Source: Lichenicoccus roseus
GTDB taxonomy: Bacteria; Pseudomonadota; Alphaproteobacteria; Acetobacterales; Acetobacteraceae
Assembly (NCBI RefSeq): GCF_005844085.1
Contig: NZ_VCDI01000005.1
Location: 124,001-188,000 of the forward strand
Reading direction: 5' to 3'
DNA length: 64,000 nucleotides
Positions 57,706-64,000 of the stretch are shown in pieces (position 1 is the first letter of the stretch; the number at the start of each line of letters is the position of its first letter). The position numbers and the translations under genes were made by a program. The notes below the pieces were generated by a model, which ran no database searches, was not told the origin of the DNA, and saw only the letters and a list, made by a program, of their open reading frames with translations.

Positions 57706-57768
57706 GACGATCTCCTGCTCGCGGTGGCCGGACTATGTACTGCTGTCAGCCCGCAGGCCAGACGGCGC

Positions 57769-58527
57769 TCAAGGCCCGCCGTCGATGGTGAGGATGGTGC
57801 CGGTGGTGTAGCCGGAACGCGGCGAGGCCAGGAAGGCGACGGCGCTGGCGATCTCCTCCGGGGTGGCCGGACGGCCGAACGCCATCGACTTGTAGTAGTC
57901 CTGCCAGCGCCCCTCGTCGCCGAACTCGCGTTGCGCCCGCGCCCGCAGCAGCGTCTCGATGCGGCCGGTGCCGACCGGACCGGGATTGATGCCGACCACC
58001 CGCATGCCGTCCTTCGGCGCCGCCTTGCCGAGGCTGCGGGTGAATGCCATCAGCGCTGCATTGCCGGCACTGCCGGTGATGTAGTTCGGGTCGAAATACT
58101 CGCCCGCCGCGCCGATCACGTTGACCACCACGCCGCGCCGTTCCGCGAGGCGCGGGTACAGCGCCCGGGTCAGGCCGATATAGCCGAACACCTTGAGGTC
58201 CCAGGCCGCCCGCCAGGTCGCATCGTCGACCGACTGCAGGGTGCCGGCCGGGATCGCGCCGGCATTGTTGACCAGCAGGTCGAGGACGCCTGCCTCGGCG
58301 GCCACACGCTCCACCTCGGCATGGTGCGAGAGGTCGGCGGCGATGATTTCCACGCCCACCTGCCGGCGCGCCCGCACCGTGTCGGCGGCGGCGGCGAGCG
58401 TGCTGGCGTCCCGCGACACCAGCACCAGGTCGCAGCCCTCCTCGGCGAGCACAAGCGCGGTGGCGAGGCCGATGCCCTTCGATGCCCCGGTGATCAGGGC
58501 GCGCTTGCCGGTAAGTTGAAGGTCCAT
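57769..58527 (-). CDS. SDR-fold protein lacking the catalytic triad
   Basis: A 252-residue short-chain dehydrogenase/reductase. The cofactor site is complete (TGASKGIG at 13-20, NNAG at 87-90). The active site is not: in the alignment with classical SDRs, the Ser, Tyr and Lys positions read Gly139, Gly152 and Asn156 (VNVIGAAGE, TGSAGNAAL). It may bind NAD(P) without the classical reaction, or use another chemistry. It begins three bases after peptidase T on the same strand, so both are in one operon. Function unknown. Confidence 0.82.
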   Translation of the reverse strand: MDLQLTGKRALITGASKGIGLATALVLAEEGCDLVLVSRDASTLAAAADTVRARRQVGVEIIAADLSHHAEVERVAAEAGVLDLLVNNAGAIPAGTLQSVDDATWRAAWDLKVFGYIGLTRALYPRLAERRGVVVNVIGAAGEYFDPNYITGSAGNAALMAFTRSLGKAAPKDGMRVVGINPGPVGTGRIETLLRARAQREFGDEGRWQDYYKSMAFGRPATPEEIASAVAFLASPRSGYTTGTILTIDGGP

Positions 58528-58530
58528 GGT

Positions 58531-59787
58531 TCAGGCCGCCCTGGCTGCTGGGGTGGTGCGCGCACCGGCCAGCGTGACGATCCGCTCGGTCACCCGGTAG
58601 GCGTCGCGGAACGCGCTGATCGGCAGGAATTCGTAGCGCGAGTGGAAGTTGAGCGCGCCGGTGAAGTAGTTCGGCGTCGGTATGCCGCGCGCGGACAACG
58701 CCGAGCCGTCGGTGCCGCCGCGCATGGCGATCACCTTCGGCGCGATGCCGATCTCCGCGAATGCGGCCTCGACCAGCTCGATGCAGCTGCGGTCGTCGCC
58801 GAGCGCTGCTGCGATGTTGCCGTACTGGTCCTCGATGAGGCACTCGATCCGGGCGCGCGGATGCAGCGCCCTGACCGTCTCCACTGCCGTCCCGACATGC
58901 CGCTTGCGCGCCGCGAACTTCTCGGTGTCGAAATCGCGGATCGAGATCTGCAGCCGCGCCTCGGCAGAACCGGCCTCGACCTGGTTGAACCACCAGTAGC
59001 CGTCACGCAGGTCGGTGTGTTCCGGGGTCTGCAGCGGGTCGAACTGCGCGATCAGGTCGGCCGCCACCCGCACCGGGTTCACCATCACCCCCTTGGCGGA
59101 CATCGGATGCGCCGTCACCCCGGTGATGGCGATGGTGGCCTTTGCGGCATTGAAGGTTTCCCATACCAGCTCGCCACGCTCGCAGCTGTCGATGGTGAAG
59201 GCGTAGCGGGCCGGAAACCGCGCGAGCTCCATCACCTTGGCGCCGCGCAGGCCGATCTCCTCGTCCGGCACGAAGGCGACCGCGATGTCGCCGACCGGAA
59301 GCCCGGTGTCGCGCAGCCGGTCCAGCAGCGTCATCACCGTGGCGATCGCCGCCTTGTTGTCGGCGCCCAGCACGCTGGTGCCGTCGCCGAAGACGACCTC
59401 CTCGCCGACGTAGGGTGCCAGCTCGGGATGCTCGGCCGCGAGCAGCCAGATGTCCTGCGCCGCATTCAGGCAGAGGTCGCGTCCTTCCCAGCGCAGGCGC
59501 TGCGGATGGATATCCGGCGACAACCCGACATCGACGGTGTCGAGATGCGCCACGAAGCCGATGCAGGGGGCGTGCGGCACGCTGCCGCGCCGCAGCGCGG
59601 TCAGCACGCCGTTGGCGTCGATATGGATGTTGTCCAATCCCAGCCCGGCAAGCTCGGACGCCAGCAGGTCGGCAAGCACACGCTGGCCCGGCGTGCTCGG
59701 CAGGGTTTCCGCCCGGGCGTCGCTCTGGCTGGTGATGGCGAGATAGCGGAACAGGCGCTCCACAAGTTGCTCGTCGGGCTGCGACAT
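58531..59787 (-). CDS. pepT: Peptidase T (tripeptide aminopeptidase)
   Basis: A 418-residue M20-family dizinc aminopeptidase (E. coli PepT 408). Metal ligands and catalytic residues: H81 and D83 in AHLDTVDVG, D143 in LGADNKAA, the E176-E177 pair in PDEEIGL, then D of TIDSCERGE and a C-terminal histidine in ALNFHSRYEF. It removes the N-terminal residue from tripeptides in the cytoplasm. A strong GAAGGAGAG precedes the ATG. Confidence 0.92.
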   Translation of the reverse strand: MSQPDEQLVERLFRYLAITSQSDARAETLPSTPGQRVLADLLASELAGLGLDNIHIDANGVLTALRRGSVPHAPCIGFVAHLDTVDVGLSPDIHPQRLRWEGRDLCLNAAQDIWLLAAEHPELAPYVGEEVVFGDGTSVLGADNKAAIATVMTLLDRLRDTGLPVGDIAVAFVPDEEIGLRGAKVMELARFPARYAFTIDSCERGELVWETFNAAKATIAITGVTAHPMSAKGVMVNPVRVAADLIAQFDPLQTPEHTDLRDGYWWFNQVEAGSAEARLQISIRDFDTEKFAARKRHVGTAVETVRALHPRARIECLIEDQYGNIAAALGDDRSCIELVEAAFAEIGIAPKVIAMRGGTDGSALSARGIPTPNYFTGALNFHSRYEFLPISAFRDAYRVTERIVTLAGARTTPAARAA

Positions 59788-59820
59788 GGGCTCTCCTTCG
59801 ATATCTTGCCGCCTGCCGGA

Positions 59821-61248
59821 TCAGCCGGCGACCGGCTGCGGGCGGCGCGGCGGCAACAGCCGGCGCGCGCTCAGCAGCGCTCCGGTAAGCCCGACCAACG
59901 CACCGAACGCCAGGCAGTGCCGCGCACTTTCGTACGGCAGCAGGCCGAACACCAGAGCCACCAGCATAGCGCCGATGGTCTGGCCGAGCAGGCGCGCCAC
60001 CGGGATCATGCCGCTGGCGCCGCCGGAGCGGCGCATGGGGGCGGCCGTCAGCATGGCGCGGTTGTTCGGCGCCTGGAACAGTCCGAAGCCGCTGCCGGCG
60101 AGCGCGATACGCCAGGCGATGTCGAAATCGCTCGGGTTCGACGGCATCTGCCACAGCAGGGTGAAGCCGGTGGCGGTGATCAGCAGGCCGACGCTCGACA
60201 GGAGGCCCGCGGAATGGCGATCGGCCAGACGGCCCACCAGCGGCGAGATCGCGACGATGGCGAGCGGCCAGGGGGTGATCAGCAACCCGGTCTGCACGGC
60301 GGAGCGGTGCAGGCTGGCCTCGAAGAAGAACGGCATCGCGATGATGAAGAAGTTCGACGAGACGAAGCCGAGCACGCCGACGGTGAACGCGCTGCGGAAC
60401 TCGCCCAGCCGCAGCAGGTCGACCGGCAGCAGCGGCTCGGCAATGCTGAGCTGGCGACGCACCAGCCAGGCCAGGCAGGCGGCGCCCAGGGCGACCAGCA
60501 CCAGCGATAGCCCGATGGCGCCGTGATGCGCGAAGCGGTCGAGGCCGAGGAACAGCGGACCAAGCGCCAGCATGCTCAGCGCGGCGCTGGCGAGGTCGAA
60601 TCGGCGGGCGCTGCGTGGCGTGCGCGGCAGGCTGGTGGAGGCGAACAGCAGCGCGGCGCCGCCAAGAGGCAGGTTGATCAGGAAGATCCAGCGCCAGCTC
60701 GCCACCGACAGCACGGCCGACGCGATGGTCGGGCCCAGCGCCACGCCGAGCGCCACCACCAGGCCGTTCAGCGCGATCCCCTTGCCGAGCAGCGACTGCG
60801 GGTAGATGGCGCGCACCAGGGAGGCGTTCACGCTCATGATGCAGGCGCCCCCCAGCCCCTGCAGCACCCGCGCGCCGGCCAGCTGCGGCAGGCTGTCGGA
60901 CGCGGCGCACAGCGCGGAGGCGATGATGAACACCACCAGCCCGATACGGCAGATGCGGTCCTGGCCGCGGATCTCACCCAGCGAGGCGAGCGGCAGCAGG
61001 CCGATCAGGGTGGCGAGCTGGTAGCCGTTGATGACCCAGATCGAGTCTGCGGCGCTGCAATGGATGTCGTGGGCGATGGTCGGCAGGGCGACGTTGGCGA
61101 CCGCGTAGTCGAGCGTCGAGAGCAGCACCGACAGCGCGATCGCCAGCATGGCGCGCTGCCGGGCGGCGCCGTGCAGACCGTCGGGCCGCACCGGAGCGGA
61201 GATATCCGGGGCCGGGGGACGCGGGTCTTCGCTGATCGCACTCGACAT
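59821..61248 (-). CDS. MFS exporter, DHA2 (EmrB/QacA) type
   Basis: A 475-residue, 14-helix drug:H+ antiporter. It has LDYAVANVALPTIAHDI with the helix-1 Asp, WVINGYQLATLIGLLPLASLGEIRG (motif A region) and RVLQGLGGACIMSVNASLVRAI; motif C-like GLVVALGVALGPTIASAVLSVASWRWIFLINLP in two parts. Such pumps export lipophilic drugs. No MFP partner or outer-membrane factor is adjacent. It is divergent from the Fsr-like gene, with 146 bases between them. Confidence 0.88.
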   Translation of the reverse strand: MSSAISEDPRPPAPDISAPVRPDGLHGAARQRAMLAIALSVLLSTLDYAVANVALPTIAHDIHCSAADSIWVINGYQLATLIGLLPLASLGEIRGQDRICRIGLVVFIIASALCAASDSLPQLAGARVLQGLGGACIMSVNASLVRAIYPQSLLGKGIALNGLVVALGVALGPTIASAVLSVASWRWIFLINLPLGGAALLFASTSLPRTPRSARRFDLASAALSMLALGPLFLGLDRFAHHGAIGLSLVLVALGAACLAWLVRRQLSIAEPLLPVDLLRLGEFRSAFTVGVLGFVSSNFFIIAMPFFFEASLHRSAVQTGLLITPWPLAIVAISPLVGRLADRHSAGLLSSVGLLITATGFTLLWQMPSNPSDFDIAWRIALAGSGFGLFQAPNNRAMLTAAPMRRSGGASGMIPVARLLGQTIGAMLVALVFGLLPYESARHCLAFGALVGLTGALLSARRLLPPRRPQPVAG

Positions 61249-61394
61249 CGACCCATGCCGCTACAGGCTGGCAGGCGGGAAATCCAGCCCCCGGGGTCGC
61301 AACGGGATGCTGCCATGCATCAATCTCGCGGAGTTGCACTTTATCGGGTGCGCGCCCCCGGCGTAGAGCGGTAGGAGCGGCAGAAGGAGCAGCC

Positions 61395-62612
61395 ATGAGC
61401 CAGAGCATCACCGACCGGCAGGTGCCGCTCCGCGCGCCCGCTCGCAGCCAGGGGGGCGCCGGCCTGGTGCTCGGCACCATCAGCCTGTGCCACATGCTCA
61501 ACGACACCGTGCAGTCGCTGCTGACGGCGATCTATCCCCTGCTGAAGGGCGGCTTCCACCTGTCGTTCAGCCAGATCGGCCTGCTGACCCTGACCTACCA
61601 GATCACCGCCTCGTTGCTGCAGCCGCTGGTCGGGCAGTTCACCGACCGCAAGCCGTTGCCCTGGTCGCTGGCCGTCGGCATGAGCTTCTCGATGACCGGG
61701 CTGCTGATCCTGGCGCTGGCCGGCAGCTACGCGCACCTGCTCGGCGGTGCCGCCCTGCTCGGCGTCGGCTCGTCGATCTTCCATCCCGAGGCATCGCGGA
61801 TCGCCCGGCTGGCGTCGGGTGGCCGGCACGGGTTCGCGCAATCGGTGTTCCAGGTCGGCGGCAATTTCGGCACCTCGCTCGGCCCGCTGCTGGCCGCCTT
61901 CATGGTGCTGCCGAACGGCCGCGCCAGCCTGGCCTGGTTCTGCCTGCTGGCCCTGCTGGGCGTGGCGCTGCTCGCGGCGATCGGGCGCTGGTACTCGCAG
62001 CAGACCCGCATCGCCCGCAAGACCACGGTCCCGCACGCCACCGGCCTGACCCGGCGCCAGACCGGCAGCGCCCTGGCAATGCTGATCGCGCTGGTGTTCT
62101 CGAAGTATTTCTACCTCGCCAGCATCGGCAGCTACTACATCTTCTACCTGATGCACCGTTTCGGGGTGTCGGCGCAGAGCGCTCAGATCGAGCTGTTCGT
62201 CTTCCTCGGTGCCACCGCCGCCGGCACCTTCGCAGGCGGCCCGATCGGCGACCGCATCGGCCGCAAGTACGTCATCTGGGGTTCGATCCTCGGCGTGCTG
62301 CCGTTCACGCTGGCGTTGCCGCATGTCGGCTTCGGCTGGACGATCGCGCTGAGCGTGGTCATCGGCCTGGTGCTGTCCTCGGCCTTCTCCGCCATCCTGG
62401 TCTATGCCACCGAACTGCTGCCGGGACGCGTCGGCATGGTGTCGGGCCTGTTCTTCGGCCTCGCCTTTGGCATGGGTGGCCTGGGTGCGGCCCTCCTCGG
62501 CGTGCTGGCGGACCGTGCCGGCATCGACACCGTCTACGAGGTCTGCGCCTTCCTGCCCGCCATCGGGGCGCTCGCCCTGTTCCTGCCGGACCTGGAGCGC
62601 CCCGCCCGCTGA
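61395..62612 (+). CDS. MFS transporter, fosmidomycin-resistance (Fsr) type
   Basis: A 405-residue 12-helix MFS protein (E. coli Fsr 406). The family features are the N-terminal SLCHMLNDTVQSLLTAIYPLLK, ASLLQPLVGQFTDRKPLPW and GVGSSIFHPEASRIARLASGGRHG. It probably exports a small molecule; in E. coli overexpression gives fosmidomycin resistance. AGAAGGAGC precedes the ATG. Its TGA (62610-62612) overlaps the likely CTG start of the pseudouridine synthase gene (CTGA). Confidence 0.88.
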   Translation: MSQSITDRQVPLRAPARSQGGAGLVLGTISLCHMLNDTVQSLLTAIYPLLKGGFHLSFSQIGLLTLTYQITASLLQPLVGQFTDRKPLPWSLAVGMSFSMTGLLILALAGSYAHLLGGAALLGVGSSIFHPEASRIARLASGGRHGFAQSVFQVGGNFGTSLGPLLAAFMVLPNGRASLAWFCLLALLGVALLAAIGRWYSQQTRIARKTTVPHATGLTRRQTGSALAMLIALVFSKYFYLASIGSYYIFYLMHRFGVSAQSAQIELFVFLGATAAGTFAGGPIGDRIGRKYVIWGSILGVLPFTLALPHVGFGWTIALSVVIGLVLSSAFSAILVYATELLPGRVGMVSGLFFGLAFGMGGLGAALLGVLADRAGIDTVYEVCAFLPAIGALALFLPDLERPAR

Positions 62613-63268
62613 TCCCCGCGCCCACTCTGCTGTTCTCGGACACGCGCTTCGTCGTCCTGGACAAGCCGGCCGGGCTGAAGGTGCATCCCGGGCCCGGCGG
62701 CGGGCCTTCGGTCGAGGACTGGTTCGGGTTGCTGTCACGCCGGCGCGATGGTCCGTGGCTGGCGCACCGGCTCGACGCCGACACCAGCGGCTGCCTGCTG
62801 ATCGCGCTCCGGCGTGCGGCGCTGCATGCCGCGCAGACATGCTTCGCCGAAGGACGCGCCGGCAAGACCTACTGGGCGGTTGTCTCGGGGGTGCCCGCCA
62901 CACCAGCAGGAACGATCGACCTGCCGCTGCACAAGCAAAGCCGGGCGGGGTCCGGCTGGCGGATGATCGCGGCACCCGACGGCCTGCCGGCTCGCACCCG
63001 CTACACCGTGCTGGGCCGGACGGACACGACGAGCTGGCTCGAACTCGAGCTGTTGTCCGGACGCACCCACCAGGCCCGCGTGCATTGCGCCAGCCTCGGC
63101 TGCCCGATCCTTGGCGACACTCTCTATGGCAGCGCCGCGCCCGGTCCGATGCAGCTGCTGGCACGCCGCCTTACGCTTCCGCTCAACCCGCCGGTCGCCG
63201 CCGTCGCACCGCCGCCGCCGCACATGATCGCGGCGCTGGGCGCCTGTGGTTGGCAACCCGATCGATGA
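62609..63268 (+). CDS. RluA-family pseudouridine synthase, apparent CTG start
   Basis: About 219 residues of an RluA/TruC-type synthase without an S4 domain. The catalytic aspartate is D56 in AHRLDADTSGCLL, and the C-terminal motif is SGRTHQARVHCASLGCPILGD. It converts a uridine of rRNA or tRNA to pseudouridine. The family N-terminus (DTRFVVLDKPAGLKVHPG) begins only ten codons in; no in-frame ATG, GTG or TTG lies near, and CTG 62609, overlapping the MFS stop, is the best candidate. The target nucleotide is unknown. Confidence 0.82.
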   Translation: MIPAPTLLFSDTRFVVLDKPAGLKVHPGPGGGPSVEDWFGLLSRRRDGPWLAHRLDADTSGCLLIALRRAALHAAQTCFAEGRAGKTYWAVVSGVPATPAGTIDLPLHKQSRAGSGWRMIAAPDGLPARTRYTVLGRTDTTSWLELELLSGRTHQARVHCASLGCPILGDTLYGSAAPGPMQLLARRLTLPLNPPVAAVAPPPPHMIAALGACGWQPDR

Positions 63269-63329
63269 GCCGGCGCAATGGAACGCATTTCCACTCTCAA
63301 TCGGCCTGGCGAACCCCTACATTGACGCG

Positions 63330-64000
63330 GTGATTCGCTCCAAGCCCGCCCCCGCGCCCAGACCTGTGCGCCCAAGACCGGCACGCTTCTGCTCCGGCTC
63401 CATTTTTCGCCATACCTGCGTCATGGCCGGCACCGGCTCGGTCGGCCTGCTCGCCGTCTTCTCCGTCGACCTGCTCAACCTTCTCTATATCTCCATGCTG
63501 CACGACCCCTCGCTGACTGCTGCGATCGGGTTCATCGGCGCGGTGTCCTACCTGCAGATGGCGGTCTCGATCGGTCTCTCGATCGGCCTCGGCGCCGCGG
63601 TATCGCGCAGGATCGGCGCCGGCGACGTCGGCGAGGCACGGCAGATCGCCTCGGCGGCGCTGACCGTCATGGTGGGAGTCATGCTCGGCATAGGTCTGGG
63701 CACGGTGCTGCTGTTGGGTCCGCTGCTGCATGCCCTGGGCGCGCGCGGCGAGGTGCTGGCGGCGGCGACACGCAATCTCTCCATCATCTCGCCGTTCCTT
63801 CCGCTGATCGCGCTCGGCATGGGCTGCTCGGCGCTGCTGCGCTCGGTCGGCGATGCGCGCCGCTCGATGACGGTCACGCTGTGGAGCGCCCTGCTGCTGG
63901 CCTGCCTGGACCCGGTGCTGATCTTCGGCCTGCATCTCGGCCTGGAGGGCGCGGCCATCAGCACGGTGGTGTCGCGCGCCACCACCGCGGGCCTCGGCCT
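63330..64000 (+). CDS. MATE-family efflux protein, N-terminal part (runs off window)
   Basis: About 223 residues of a MATE multidrug/Na+ or H+ antiporter; the rest is beyond the window. After a proline/arginine-rich head there is LLAVFSVDLLNLLYISMLHDPSLTAAIGFIGAV, then GLGAAVSRRIGAGDVGEARQIA with the family's RxxGAGD pattern, and FLPLIALGMGCSALLRSVGDARRSM. GTG 63330 is the furthest upstream likely start but lacks a clear ribosome-binding site; ATG 63423 is another option. Confidence 0.8.
   Translation, partial: MIRSKPAPAPRPVRPRPARFCSGSIFRHTCVMAGTGSVGLLAVFSVDLLNLLYISMLHDPSLTAAIGFIGAVSYLQMAVSIGLSIGLGAAVSRRIGAGDVGEARQIASAALTVMVGVMLGIGLGTVLLLGPLLHALGARGEVLAAATRNLSIISPFLPLIALGMGCSALLRSVGDARRSMTVTLWSALLLACLDPVLIFGLHLGLEGAAISTVVSRATTAGLG

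Noticed and set aside
57199-60510. Open frame of 1103 codons on the plus strand
   Set aside because: It lies antisense to five well-supported genes (GT39 start, unknown, SDR, pepT, DHA2) and its translation is Arg/Gly/His-rich without any domain. High G+C content leaves long antisense frames open.

Overview
The window is G+C-rich bacterial DNA with tightly packed, often overlapping genes, many GTG/TTG starts and almost no non-coding space. The gene families (LptF/LptG, a Flp pilin, DUF1192, FixJ-type response-regulator output, an acyl-CoA oxidation island with a MerR regulator, an Escherichia-type complex I operon) fit an alphaproteobacterium, most likely an Acetobacteraceae-like member of the Rhodospirillales. 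The taxonomic call is inference from gene content, not from a marker gene. No rRNA, tRNA, CRISPR array, insertion sequence or prophage was seen.

Layout. 1-3316 (minus): end of an MFS gene, a DUF606/YdcZ-type DMT protein, an ArsB-like anion permease and a metallophosphoesterase whose stop overlaps the permease start. 3661-6415: an orphan receiver protein, a CYTH-CHAD protein with a degenerate CYTH front end, and a small unknown. 6447-18996: a cell-surface block holding a GT39-like membrane enzyme, lptF and lptG; on the opposite strand a three-gene operon for inositol-1-phosphate synthase, CTP:inositol-1-phosphate cytidylyltransferase and a CDP-alcohol phosphatidyltransferase; then a GT32-like and two GT4-like glycosyltransferases, a radical SAM protein and a Wzx-type flippase. 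19206-26916: a DUF1192 protein, an orphan Flp pilin, a 1485-residue CheB-CheR-kinase-receiver-receiver-LuxR fusion, an AsmA protein and a CBS-pair protein. 27099-41604 (minus): a complete 13-gene nuo operon in the E. coli order with fused nuoCD. 41728-43682: a Gfo/Idh/MocA oxidoreductase coupled to a medium-chain dehydrogenase. 43754-55335: a fatty-acid uptake and beta-oxidation island, with fadL-fadD leftward and thiolase, hydroxyacyl-CoA dehydrogenase/hydratase, acyl-CoA dehydrogenase, SCP2, PaaI thioesterase, nitronate monooxygenase and MerR rightward, closed by an enoyl-CoA hydratase. 55406-64000: a second GT39-like protein, a Gln/Gly-rich unknown, an SDR-fold protein lacking the catalytic triad, peptidase T, two MFS exporters, an RluA-type pseudouridine synthase and the start of a MATE protein.

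How the genes work together. The island at 43754-55335 can import a long-chain fatty acid, activate it and oxidise it to acetyl-CoA; complex I would reoxidise the NADH. The 6447-18996 block reads as a surface-glycoconjugate locus. Its most interesting feature is a predicted CDP-inositol branch resembling the di-myo-inositol-phosphate pathway of hyperthermophiles, placed in what looks like a mesophile and beside LPS export and glycosyltransferase genes, so the product may be an inositol-phosphate-containing lipid or glycan. Two genes (14078 and 62609) seem to start at CTG codons that overlap an upstream TGA.
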